Positions 46,339 through 58,842 of a stretch of DNA of 64,000 bases are shown here, in pieces (the stretch's first letter is position 1; each line of letters opens with the position of its first letter). Position numbers and translations under genes: made by a program. The DNA lies in the NCBI GenBank assembly GCA_964019425.1, contig OZ025781.1, forward strand, positions 1-64,000. The letters are read 5' to 3'. Origin of the DNA: Flectonema sp. DT1601 (taxonomy: Eukaryota > Euglenozoa > Diplonemea > Diplonemida > Diplonemidae). The notes beneath the pieces were generated by a model, which saw only the letters and a program-made list of their open reading frames with translations, did not search any database and had not been told where the DNA came from.

Positions 46339-48078
46339 TCTACCAAATCATAAATTGTGTGAAATCATCTGTAATGATAACCTGACATAACTTGAAGCCT
46401 TCTCAAATTCGTAAATAACAGTTCTTGCATAATTTAGTAATGGCAAGTAGAAAACAAGACAATCACTGCGGCTCAATGAAGGCACAAAAAAATAAAATAG
46501 AATCGGGTCAAAAATTCACTTTTTTTTCTTTTTTACTTATAATTTTGTTTGTTTGTTTTCGGAAAATTTGCTAAATAAGTAATTTTTTCTTTTTTCCGAG
46601 ACACGAAATCATCGCAAGAGGCACACCACATTGATTCTTGCTAAATAAGTTGGTGAGGAGGAAGAGGTTTTTTTTTTACTACTGATTGCAGTCACAAAAC
46701 CATTACTTTTTTTTTTTTTTTTTTCAAAAAAAAACAAGCAGGTTGCAACACGAAATAAAGGTCTTCGAATGAGAAAAAAGTCTAGTTGCTAAGGTGTAGA
46801 GGTTTTTAAAAAAAAAAAAAAAAAAAAAAAAGGTTGGATGTCCCCTTCATGAGCTGTAGATAGTCTCGGGATAAAGTGTAATCCTAAATTCAAACAACAA
46901 CATCAAATGCAATGAATTTAGTACCCCGAGTGTTGCTCCACATGCCTTGGGTTCAATCACGACAAACCAAAAACTACTTCGAACTAGCTACAAAAAAAAA
47001 AAAAAATACAAAATAATAAACAACTCGACCAATAATATCCAAACAGAGATGAAAGCTTCCAAAAGCAGAATCAAAGAAGTCCAGCTCAAAGCGACCCAAA
47101 CAACTCAATGCTAACTTAGAAGAGCTTAGGTAAGGAAGTGGGAGTAAAGGGTGGTAAACTTTTCAGGTAACAAGCTCAACTACAGCCTAAAGTAGAGCTT
47201 AGCAGAGATGATGATGATTTTATAAAAAAAAATAAGCAGCCATCAAGTCTCATAAGGAATTTAAGAACCAGGAGGTGAAGTTTTCCTTTTTAAGTAGGGA
47301 AAGACTACATTCCACCGTCGTCTTTTTTTTCTCGCAATAAACCCTGCTAGCGATGGCAATATGCTTGTTGTCGCCAGCAAGATTCAAAACACAGATCGAA
47401 GAAAGGGAATAACAAGTAACAAGAAAAACTCAACTAACTTAAAGTAAAGCTTTTACGACATAGAGATCATGATTTTATACTTTTTGTCAAAAGTACTTTT
47501 AGAATATAAAAATAGAGCACTAATTCAAAATATAACACACATTGGTATTGCTGTTCCATTTACTGTGGAATACGTAGTTCAGAAGACTTGTTCTCATACT
47601 ACTTGTCCCCAGTTAGTAAAAGTAAGCAAACCTATAAAACACTTCAAGGGAAATATAAAGACATTTCTCCATTATCTTTTTCTAGACACAAAGTAACTTA
47701 ATAATACGGAGGTCTTTATATTTCCTCAAGAAGGAAACACTGGGTAACAACTCAACTACATCTTAAACAGAATTTTAACAAATTATATCTTTTCAGGTCT
47801 CTATAAAGATTCAAGAACTGGGGTGTTGGAGTGGGGTGAAAAAAAATAAGGAGAGGGGGAAAGAAAAAATCGATTAAAAAATAAAGTAGAGATACCATGA
47901 GTGGATTTCTTTGTAATATTTTACATTTTTGTTTTGTTTGTGCGTAACAGGTTCAAAATCCTAATAAAGGAATAGGTTAGTTACGCTGCCACAGTTCTCT
48001 GAATAATTTGTTTGTTCCTCTTTGCAGCAACACCATAGTTACTTAATGTGGTTCTTGATTGTCTCATCAAACATCAGG
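46339..48078. other. Intergenic, 1.7 kb
   Basis: AT-rich with several A and T runs (for example 46711-46725, 46809-46830, 46990-47005). A 30-bp motif (TGTTCCATTTACTGTGGAAT at 47550-47569 and onward) recurs in a variant form near 48560. The plus-strand open frame at 47469-47696 has no recognisable feature. No gene supported. Confidence 0.5.
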
Positions 48079-48498
48079 TCAAAAAACAGATCCCATCGCC
48101 AACACACGGCTAATCTTTACTTTGGGGAAAAGATATTGTTTTGTCTTGTTTTGATTGTTTTCTTTGAGAAGAGTAGACGGGTCGGGTACCTTAGTGATAG
48201 GAACAGAAATAGCAGTAGAAAGGTCTAAGAAGAACTCTGCTGGATCGAGGTGATTAACTAACTTAAAGTGAGAAGAGCAACCCGTCTTGTCGTCAGACAC
48301 TTTGATCACAGCTTCAGCACCGCAAACGATCAGTTGAGAAATTTCTCCAGCGAGGTATGCTCGCGAGACGCATTCGTGTGAACCTGTAACGAAAAACACT
48401 CCACCACGTCTTAGTTTGACGTCCATGGCTTTGGTCTTACCTCTAGTCGTCATTCTCACGATTGGAGCCTTCAAAGAAACGTTCTTGGTGTTGGTCAT
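48079..48498 (-). CDS. Small protein of unknown function
   Basis: 139 residues, beginning MTNTKNVSLKAPIVRMTTRG. Mixed alpha/beta composition with a central hydrophobic stretch (AYLAGEISQLIVCGAEAVIKV); no signal peptide, membrane segment or known motif. The C-terminal 35 residues are Asn/Lys-rich and less protein-like, and a possible donor (AAG|GTACCC) lies after SVPITK, so the true C-terminus may come from another exon. The ATG is preceded by TTTTTTCAG 21 nt upstream. I do not recognise the family. Confidence 0.55.
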   Translation of the reverse strand: MTNTKNVSLKAPIVRMTTRGKTKAMDVKLRRGGVFFVTGSHECVSRAYLAGEISQLIVCGAEAVIKVSDDKTGCSSHFKLVNHLDPAEFFLDLSTAISVPITKVPDPSTLLKENNQNKTKQYLFPKVKISRVLAMGSVF

Positions 48499-50813
48499 GT
48501 TTTTGTCTTATCTTAAACCTGAAAAAATATATCTATAGTCGTCGCTTTACATTTCCGTGATGTTCCATTTAAGACTGTGGAATACGTACTTCATCAGTAA
48601 GTCTGTCTGTAGAGAAGATAAATAAAGAAGTCACATAATACATCCCTGACAGTAAACTATGGAGCATCTGATTAACTCCAACCACAAGACTTATATCATC
48701 TACACCCTCGTCTGTGAAGTTACGACGGAAATAAAGAAATTCTTCATCAGTCGCAACAGCCTAGCCTTAGGTGAATCACGGCGCTATAGCTACAAAAGGA
48801 GGTCTATCGAATTTCATTAACATGACGACATGACGTCACTTATCAGTCGATGATTCCGACACATTCAAGTGACGGATCTGTGCGGTATTATCGCAAGAAA
48901 AAAAAAAAAAAAAAAAAAAAGGGAACAAGAGAATAGAAACAAGAATAACACTACTGACTACCTTTTCGCAAATCAAAGGGAAGAATGAGAAAGGAGAACA
49001 AGAAACTAGAAATCGATCCAATCTAATTAAATTAATTCGCGAGGCCGCATTACTCCAAATCAAAAGGAAGGAGATCTCTGTGGCGGAAATTTCCACCAAA
49101 AAGTTGAACAAAACATCAATTTAGACATTTTAAGAAAAAGGTTACAACACATCGCAACAGCTTCTTCGAAAACGTGTGTCCCTGAAGAAGCAATTACACT
49201 ACTGCTTGTCGACTTTTAGTCTACTTCGACAAGCAGAAAACCCAAAAGTATAAAACACGATTTCTTTTTAATACCGTAATACAGTAATAATTTACCCTTT
49301 TTTTTTGTTAGTAAACATCGATAGGCACGCCCTCGGCAGAATAATTTATTTTCTTATTTTGGAGGAAGTGGACAAAAAAGTAAAATAAAGGAACCAACAT
49401 AACGAATGAGGAGAAGCTACCAGACTTTGAATATCGAGATCTCGTAGTAGAGGAACTGTTATTCTATTCAGAGACGAGGAACAACAAGCTGGGAATAGGA
49501 AATACAGATGGGGGGGAATAATTGGGAGGGAGAGAAGCAATGCGAAAACAAAATGTCTCCGAACAAAAAAAAAAAAAATAGACTTCTTGCAATCTCAAAT
49601 ACTTTGGGGGGATTGGAATGATTCTAATTTACTTTAAAAGGTTTTGTACTTTATCAATATTTAGGATGAGTAAATTAGTTATCCAAGTGGTGAAGGACGA
49701 GAGCAGAAGACAATCAGTAACCACACCTGTTACCAAACATTCTGCAAAGTAGCAATTGAGCACCTTTCTTCAATCAGAGAGCTAACGAAGAGATTGGATT
49801 GAGAGTTTTATCAAATCAAATAACATGTTCGCACAACTGATTATAAATAAATTGTAAGTTGTTACAAAGTAGCGGAATTGGGGAGAGCGCCTTCAGTCAA
49901 ACATATGCTTGGCAACCCTCCTCCAAATAGTTAATTCGCACCGCTGGGGCATTCGGGATTTTAAGAGAAGGTGATGAGTGTGGGAAGTACTGTACCGTTA
50001 TTGTCATCTTTATGTTGTTCTTCACTTTAAATGATCACCAAGAATATTATTCCGGGCGAATGCCGAATAACTAACCAATACAGCAGCTGAGAAATCGCAT
50101 GCAGGAGTAAGTCACACAACACGCTCGAGAGAGCGTTGCGATTAATCGGTGGAGTGTTCCTGAGCTAATATTATTTACTACTTGATTCATACTTTTCTTT
50201 AAGACTATTTCTTTTCTTAAAAAAAAACAACGCAACATGGAAAACAGTTCATTGCGAAGACGTTCGTACGTAGATAATGAAAGCGACATCAGTCAGCAAA
50301 GCCCGATGTCTTTTGTTGTAGTAAAAACAGGCGAGAGGGGTAAAGCAAGGCCTAACAAATAATAATATTTAATTTGTTTGCTATCAACTCGTTTGCTACC
50401 AGACAGTAGAACAGTAATTAGGTTTCGATAACACTGACTGTCAGTTCCGTTAGTGATATCTTTTGGTATGTTTGTTTGAAGATTTCTACAAGTTGAAGTG
50501 ATTGTTTCTTTATCAAGCAACAAAATAAAAAAGAGGGAAAAAAAATTTTTCATTCGCAAGTTGAGGGACAATGCGCTTATAACTAACATCAAGGTTGATA
50601 GTCCACCAACAGAAGTCAGTTTTACGATTACATCCCTCTCCATCACGCCAATAAACAGAAAACCTAACGGAAAACGTTGGAATAAGGGAACTACGAAACA
50701 AATAGCCACGAAAGAAATTTCTTATAGAAACTGTCGGCTGGAGGGATGGTTAACAGAAGGGAGTAAAAGATATTAGTCGCAATCCCTGAGAGCAGGGAAA
50801 ACAACAAAAGTGA
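48499..50813. other. Intergenic, 2.3 kb
   Basis: AT-rich, with an A run at about 48899-48920 and another near 49565. Short open frames at 50071-50289 and 50293-50709 on the minus strand have biased composition and no motif. Nothing supportable found. Confidence 0.5.
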
Positions 50814-53800
50814 TCAGACGGTAGTAATCCGCGTGGAAAGGTTTGAAGGCTGCTCACCAAAAGTAGTATTCGGATCTGGGTACTGGTTTGTTGAAAATGA
50901 AGCAGTTGGAGTCTCCATCTCCATGTGATTGCAAAAGTCTGAAACTGAAACGCGTTTCTGCCTCGTAAACTTCCAAACGGCAAATGCAATTGCAGCACAA
51001 AGACAAAGAACAGACCCGATCACAACAGGAATCCACCACCATGAGGAGTCATCATCGTTGCCAATTGGAGGCTCCATCTCACCAACAGCCTGACTGTAGA
51101 GCTCGCACCCCTTAGCAGCTTCTCCAACTTTGGTAATTCCTCCGTCGCTCATGCAAGTGCACTCGTAGTCATTTAGCATCCTCAGGTCCACATCCCTGCA
51201 GATCTGATCCTTTTTATGTCCACACACTGAATGTGTGTCATTCTTAGTGCACTCGTCTACCTCAATACGTTGACATCCTTCAGCAGGCTTTCCAACTTCT
51301 GAAACCTTTTCGTCACTGACACAGGTGCACTCGAAGTCGTTTAGCATCGTCAGGTTCCCATCTTTGCAAGTTTGATCACTCTTGTGTCCACATGCTGAGT
51401 GTGTAGTATTCCGAGTGCACTCGTTAATTTCAGATCCCGGCTTTCCAAAACAATTGGCTGGTTTACTTATAGAGGTGGCTCCATTGTTGAAACAGGTGCA
51501 GATGAAATTACCGCTGGTGGCAAAATCGATATCCGAACAGTGCTGCTCTGCCCCGCACGGAGATCCCTCGCACTCGTCTTTCTCTCCTGCTGCTGCGATA
51601 TTACAATTAGCGCTTCCTCCAACAGATGATTTACCATTCGAACAAGTGCATTCATAGTCGTGAATGTGATCGAAATCTTGCGACTTGTCTTTGCATGTCT
51701 GACCATCTCCACAAGGGTTGTGGAAACACTCATCAGCGAAGCACGAAGCTGGCGCATTCATCAACTCCCTGCTGTTGTTTTTACACTTGCAAATGTAATC
51801 ATGTTGAGATGTGTATGCCGTGTTCGGGTCAGTGCACGTCTGATCTTCTTCTATTCCACAGGGGAAGGGATCGAGCTTGCACTCATCAAGTGTGCATATC
51901 GCCGGTCCTCCCGAAGCAGTCACGTTATTATCACAGGTGCAGGTGAAATCCTTGAGACTTGAAAATGATGTGTTCGGATCGTTACAAGTTTGATCCTTTA
52001 AACATAAAGAGTTGAGACACTCGTCTAGCTCACACTTAGCCGCGTGATCGATTTGGATAATCGAGGGATCATTGTCACACGTGCAGGTATAGTCATGTTG
52101 CGACGAATAGCTTTTAGACGGGTCCGAACACGTCTGGCCGGCATCGCATGGGTCGGACAAGCACTCGTCAGCTGTACACAGCGCTCTACCTCCCATTGCT
52201 GAAACTGTCGTATCGTTGGGACAGGTGCAGGTGAAATCCTTCAGAGACTTGGGCGACTTGTTGGGGTCATCACAAGTTTGCTGAGTTACATTCACGTGAC
52301 AGGGGTCTAATAGACATTCATCTATTTCACACTTTGCGGGATTTCCAATTTGTTTTATTCCGTTGTCATTATCGCAAACACATTCGAAGTCATACAACGA
52401 ATTCGAACTCACGTCGGGATCGTTGCAGGTCTGACCGGTGCCACAGGTATCGTTCGCCCCCGCGCTTGCTTGCTGGCACTCGTCAACTTCGCAAGTCGCG
52501 GCACCACCTGTGCTGTTGATATTCATATTCGATAAGCAGCTGCAAATGAAGTCACCTTTCGAAGTCGGTGATGTGTTTGGATCGCTGCAGAGTTGTGATC
52601 CGCACGGAGCTAAGTCACACTCGTTAACGTAACAAGAAGCTGGATGACCAATAACAGATATTGAAGTATCATTATCACAAGTACAAGTGAAGTCACTTTG
52701 ACTTTGATAACTTTTCGTAGGGTCATCACAAGTCTGATTATTTCCACAAGGAACTGAATCGCATTCATCTGACGTGCAGGTAGCCATACCTCCGGTAGCC
52801 ACAACTCCGTTGTCGCATGTGCAGGTGTAGTCGGATTTCGACATCGGGTTCTTATTCACATCCAAACACGTTTGATTGCCACAAGGAAGTCCTTCACACT
52901 CATCAAGTTCACACTGCGCCGACTTACCAACTGCCGAAATAGAATTGTTCTGATTACAAGTGCATACATAATCTCCCTGACTCTTGTAATCTTTAGCTGG
53001 ATCAACACAACTTTGATTAGTATCACAGGGGTTGGAAGTACACTCATCCTTGTCACAGAGGGCTGCCCCACCAGTAGCCGACTGCCCGTTGCTGGTGCAG
53101 CTGCAAGTGAAGTCACTTCTACTTGAAGGAGACTTGTTAGGATCAACACATGTCTGCAAGCTTCCCCCACACGGGTCGGACGAACACTCGTCGATTTCGC
53201 AAATCGCTGGCCCATTAACTCGCGAAATGGAAGTGTTTCCATTACACGAGCACACGAAATTATTCCTCGACGTTGCACTGGTGTTCGTATCCAAACAACT
53301 CTGCCCCATACCGCAATCATAACCAATGCATTCATCGGTGTCACACTTCGCTGGACCTCCTCGGGTGGACACCCCATTCTGACAAGTGCAGGTATAATCA
53401 CTTACACTGTTTCTCGTCTTCATTGGGTCACTGCAGGATTGGGAAGCTCCACACGCCCCGCTGGTCGCGCACTCGTCGTACTCGCAGGAGGCCGCCGCCC
53501 CGGTCTGCGTTCCAGTTTCAGGTAGCAAGCAAGTACAAACAAAGTCACGAAGCTGCCCAGTCTGAATTGTATCCACACAGGTCTGCCCAGTTCCACATGG
53601 TGATGATCCGCACTCATCGAATGTACAGGTTGCTGATGTCCCAGTCTTGGTACCTGAACCTGTTTTGCAGCTGCAAATGAAGTCAAGCTTGTCAGACATA
53701 ACAGGATTCGGATCCAGGCAATCCTGGTCTATACCACACGGAGATGACAAACATTCATCATCACTCCCACTTTGACACGTCGCTATTCCACCAACTTGAG

Positions 53801-56800
53801 AAGGTCCATTGTTAGGACAGCTGCAGGTGTAGTCACCTGTTGATTTGGTTTGAGTATTCGCATCAACACAAGTTTGACCTCCACAAGGATCAGCGTCACA
53901 CTCATCGACAATACAAACAGCTGCACTGCCAATCACAACTATCGACGCGTCGTTGGTGCACGTGCAGGTGTAGTCAAACACTTTTGATCGACTCTGATCA
54001 GGGTCGTTACACATTTGATCATTCCCACAAGGAGGAGATGTCGCTGAACATTCATCTAAAGAGCAGGTTGCTGTAGTCCCGACAGCTGATATCGAAGTAT
54101 CCAACTTGCACGTGCACACGAAGTCGCTTACTGACATTGGGGACATGGCTGGATCGTTACAAGTTTGGTCCATATCGCATGGATCGGAAGCGCACTCATC
54201 CAACGAACAACTCGGCTGTGAGTTTATTGCATTTATCGAAGTATCCGAAATACAAGTACACACGTAATCATGTTGTGAACTGTATCTCTTGTCGGGATCG
54301 CTGCAGGTTTGGTCGGTCTTGCACGGGGTACTGGCGATACACTCGTCGATCTCGCAACGAGACACTGCCCCACCAGTTGCAGTTGTCGCCGCATCGTTAT
54401 CACACGTGCAGACGAAGTTACCCAACGAGTTGGGGCTCGGATCTGGATCCTGACAGCTTTGCTGTGTTCCGCACGGGTTTGCTTGACACTCGTCAATCGA
54501 GCAGGTGGCGTTGCCGTCGATCATTGAAATCGAAGCGTCACTTTTACACGAGCAGGTGAAGTCATGTTGGCTGCTGAACTTCGTATTTGGATCATTGCAA
54601 GTCTGGTCAGAACCGCAACTATATATTTGACATTCATCAACTTCACAAGTAGCAGCAGTTCCAATTGTAAATACAGTGCTGTCACTCATACATGTACACC
54701 TGTAGTCACCAAGTGAACTGACAGACGTATTTTGGTCACTGCAAACTTGAGCAGCTCCGCAAGGAGATGACGGAAGGCATTCATCTTTTGAGCAGATCGC
54801 AGGAGCGTTCTTGTTCGTAATCGATGGATCGGATTTGCAGCTGCAAACGTAGTCATGTTGTGATCCATAGCTCACATCTGGATCATTGCAAGTTTGGTCT
54901 GATGGGCAGACAGAAGTAGTGCACTCGTCAATCGTGCAGGTTGCAGCAGTCCCAACAGCAACTACAGAGGAATCATTCAAACACGTACAGGTGTAATCGC
55001 CAACCATCGTCGACTGCGCAGCCGTAGGGTCGTTGCAAACCTGATCAGATGGACACGGCTGCTGATCGCACTCATTCAGTGAACATGTCGCCTTTCCGTT
55101 GATCGCTGAGATGCTGGAGTCTGATTTACACGTACACACGTAGTCATGTTGAGAGGTGTATGCTTGGTTTGGGTCAACGCAATCTTGGTCAGCTGGACAC
55201 GGGTTCTGATCGCACTCGTTGATGCTGCACGTCGCGGCAGCACCGGTGGCAAAGATCGAGGTGTCGCTGTTGCAAACGCAAGTAAAATCACTCAATGAGG
55301 TGATCGCAGGGTTGGGGTCGTTGCAGGTTTGGTTTGCGTCACAAGGAGACACATCGCACTCATCTTTTGAGCAAGTCGCAGGGGCGTTGATTTTTGTAAT
55401 TTGAGGATCCGATTTGCAGCTGCAAACGTAGTCATGCTGACTCCCGTAACCAGTATTTGGATCGCTACAGTCCTGATCTCCTCCACAAGGGCTTGTCGTG
55501 CACTCGTCTAACGTACACTGAGGTTGGGTACCTACAGCAGAGATGGAACTGTCATTCTTGCAGGTGCACCTGAAGTCTTTCAGTGACTTGGGGCTGCTGT
55601 CGGGATCAGAGCAAGTCTGATCACCACCACAAGGAGTTGGGTTGCACTCATCTTTCACGCAGATTGCTGCTGCTCCAGTACGGTTGAGAGAAGCGTCTGA
55701 ATTACAGGTGCAGGTGAAGTCTCCACGGGAATTGTAAGTAGTGTCGGGATCAACGCATGTTTGGTTTGCCGCGCAAGGCGTGGCGTCACATTCATCGATC
55801 GTACACATCGGCTGAGAATCAACAGCTGATATGGTTGTGTCACTTTTACAAATACATTTATAAGACACATCTGACAAGTCTTCACAAGTCTGCTCAGAAG
55901 TGCACGGCATCGCATCACACGGCTTGGCTGACAGACAGCTTGGTGGCAGGTTAGGGACGTACAAATTCTTTTCATAAATACCCATTCTTCCTTCCCACGA
56001 GCAACGTCCCGTGCACTCCGGATTCGAGGACCGTTTCAGTGTCTCCTCACTGTTGCTTGAACGCCTCCAGCACTGGACACCCTGACCTTTAGCTGGCTGA
56101 TTCTGAAAAGCAACATTCGGATTAAACTCCCCACATACTAATGGATAAACAGTACACTCTTGAGTTCGTTGCTTGTAGTCGAAAGCTTCGCAATCAGTTC
56201 CTCTTGCAGTGCAGGCGTCAGCACATTTTTGAACACTTCCGTTACCAGAAGGTTCATCTATACCACAGTTCCTATCAACCTTTGACCAACACTCTCCATC
56301 AGATCGATAGACTCTGGCATGCCATACGAAACCCTTTGGAGTGTCCACTTGGATACTTGTTAGTGTAGATGTTTGTGTTCCGAGTTGAGCAGCATTTTCT
56401 ACAGCACATTTTACATCGTATATTTGACCATTGTCGACAACTCCCGTGGGACTGATCACCTTATCGATTAATACTGTGGTTACTGGACCATCTCCTAGTG
56501 TTGCTGTAAATACCTGTTTTAGTTTTTATATTTGATTGTTGGTTAAAGTAGTAGTAACCAGAAGGCTAAATAAGTAAACCAAACCTTGTCGGCATCATAA
56601 TCGGTGCTGGTTTTCAGCTTTTCAGCTGTGTTTGATAACACTAAACTCTTTTCGTTGGAATAAAAGAAATTCTTGTCTTTGAAGTAGACACCTGCACCCT
56701 GAGTCATGTAATTGAGGGCTGCCACGCAAGTGAAATTAGTACCTTTCGGAAACATGCCGTTTGTTTGAATGCGGACGGTGATGCCTTCAGACTCACTCCC

Positions 56801-58842
56801 GGCATTGGGCCAGGTGTCAATGATTTCGTATGTTGGCTGCTGCTTCTTGTACGTCGCCTTACCGTAACCGAAGTAACAGGACTCGAAGGCGCAACCCTCT
56901 ACATTCTTGTTCTTAACATTACACTTCGATGCAGCTGCAAACAACTGGCACTTCTTCGACCCATCTTGCCAGAAAGTGAAGGCCTGACAACTACTATCAG
57001 CCATACACTCTGTAGCACAACAGTCGTGAGTGTCGACTACTACTTCAGTGATTGGTGTCCCTGAGCAACTGATGTATCCAAAAGCAAGTCTTTGGAGGTC
57101 GAATCCCATAACGAAAGGAGACATCTCTTCTCTCGCACACATCCAGGTATCGTATTGCCAGGATGGTTCTCTCACTCCCTCATCGATGTGAATTAAAATA
57201 CATCTCATTATGTCTCCGTCATTTCTTAACATTGGATCATCATTCTTGTCTGATCGCTTTGGTGTTTTCGCAATAGCAAACCCGACACAGACGGCATCGA
57301 GATCGCAAAGTGCTTGACACTGTTGTGGATGAGTGACAGGTTTATTGTCAGGTGTACCCAAGTGAATATCTGATCCTGTTTGAGGAAAACGAGCCCACAG
57401 CCAACCTTTACCTGCGAAAACATTCGCATTAGTGAATGGAGCAGTGTTTTGATGTCGAATCCAACGAGAACATCTTTTCCGCTCCTTACCAGTGGCAGGT
57501 GTGTTTGATGGAGTTGGACAGACAACTGCTCCAACATTTCTAACAGAGTAATGACTTCTTTGATTAGTTTGTGCTTCAATCCAACAACTACCACCTGTTG
57601 GACCTCCAGTAATGGCAGCGAAATTAAATATTCTACAGGGCGGTGTTGATCCACCTTCTGTGTACTTGTTGACGTTGTGATCGTTGCAAAGAGAAATACA
57701 ATCCGAGAGACTGGTTGCTCTTCTACCAAGATCGACATCGTAAGGAGCTGGGAGATCTTTTCCCATAGTAATTCCTGCCTCAATGCAAGGAGCTTCCGCA
57801 AACTTGTAATCAGTAATTGGGTACATTGGACCGTTTAATTCCGACAACTTATCAACACTGTTCTCACCCCATTTATTAACAGCCACGACTGCCCAGTAAT
57901 GAGGATTACATATATCATTCGCAGCAGTCAATCGATCTTTTAAATCGAATGAAATGGGACATCTCTCATTAGGAACTGTATTCGTGGCGATGGTAAATGA
58001 GATATCCCCTCCAGTAGCAGCGACTTCCGTAATCAATTTACTTCTGTCAGCCCATTTTATGTTTTCCCACGAAACTGGATTGTGACTCCCTCTTGGAATC
58101 TTCCTCGTTTGTAATGAAAATGCCCAATACACTCTATAGTGAGTGATATCTGATTCATCAGTGGCTCTGAGAATGGTCGCCGTTCCGCCAAATTCATACC
58201 AACCGGGATCCTCATCGTTGAAAAGAATACCTCGTGCGAATCCTTTTGGGAGAGCTTTTCCTGTTTTTGGTTTGTTGTTTTCGTCTCAACTACTATTTAG
58301 GAGGTTATGTGGAAGCTTTGAAGGATTAGATAAGAAACAAGGAATGAATAATATCGATAAGAGAATGTTAACATACCCGCAACTGGTGTTTTGGTACAAC
58401 AAGTGTACTGATCGCAGTCACCCATCAAGCAGGGGATGGTCTCAGGGTTTGTCTTGCTTTCCCATCCAGAAGGACATGCGAACGTGTCACAAATACCGAA
58501 AGCACAACAGGTGCGGTCAGTGCAGTCGTCAGCAGCAGCTTCTCCGAAATCCGGATTCGCGTAGTCAGCGCAAATAAGAACATCCGCATCCGGACGTAGT
58601 ACTTTGCCAGCCTCTTTACATACATAGGGCTGAGTGTTTTTAATTGTGAATCTCGGACTCACTGCCATCCACTGCGCAGCCTTTGCACCTCCTGAGCAAA
58701 ATGGCCATCCGTCCGTCGTGTACGGAGGGTTTGCAGGGTTACACCAATTGTCAACATTAAACCCCGGGTTGAAAGGATTCTTTCCATCACAAGGGGGGTC
58801 AGCAGCGTTCGCTAATGCGAACAGCAACAGAACCGACCACAT
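50814..58842 (-). CDS. Giant EGF-repeat type I membrane receptor (3 exons)
   Basis: Exon 1 is 58377-58842, exon 2 56585-58260, exon 3 50814-56513; introns of 116 and 71 nt. Splicing gives one frame of about 2,613 residues. A signal peptide (MWSVLLLFALANA) leads into Cys-rich N-terminal segments with CTDRTCCAFGIC, then a region with PAN/apple-like Cys spacing (DCISLCNDH; DCCATECMADSSCQAFTF). Exon 3 encodes 33 EGF-like repeats of about 45 residues, most starting DEC and containing PCG..Q.C.D, the look of calcium-binding EGF modules. A membrane helix (WWWIPVVIGSVLCLCAAIAFAVW) and a cytoplasmic tail of about 50 residues end the protein. It is probably a surface adhesion or recognition receptor. 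Ligand and family name unknown. Confidence 0.88.
56514..56584 (-). other. Intron 2 of the EGF-repeat gene (71 nt)
   Basis: Donor AAG|GTTTGG, acceptor AAAACAG|GTATTT, phase 0. The donor departs from the GTATGT seen elsewhere, but removing the intron joins two long frames with continuous protein sequence. Unspliced, the frame stops after 14 codons. Confidence 0.8.
58261..58376 (-). other. Intron 1 of the EGF-repeat gene (116 nt)
   Basis: Donor GCGG|GTATGT, acceptor CAAAAACAG|GAAAAG, phase 1. Joins the signal-peptide exon to exon 2 in frame. Confidence 0.85.

Noticed and set aside
47469-47696. Plus-strand frame of 75 residues
   Set aside because: No motif, no support from neighbours, and it would be the only plus-strand host gene.
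50293-50709. Minus-strand frame of 138 residues 3' of the EGF-repeat gene
   Set aside because: Biased hydrophobic composition with no domain; AT-rich intergenic DNA gives such frames by chance.
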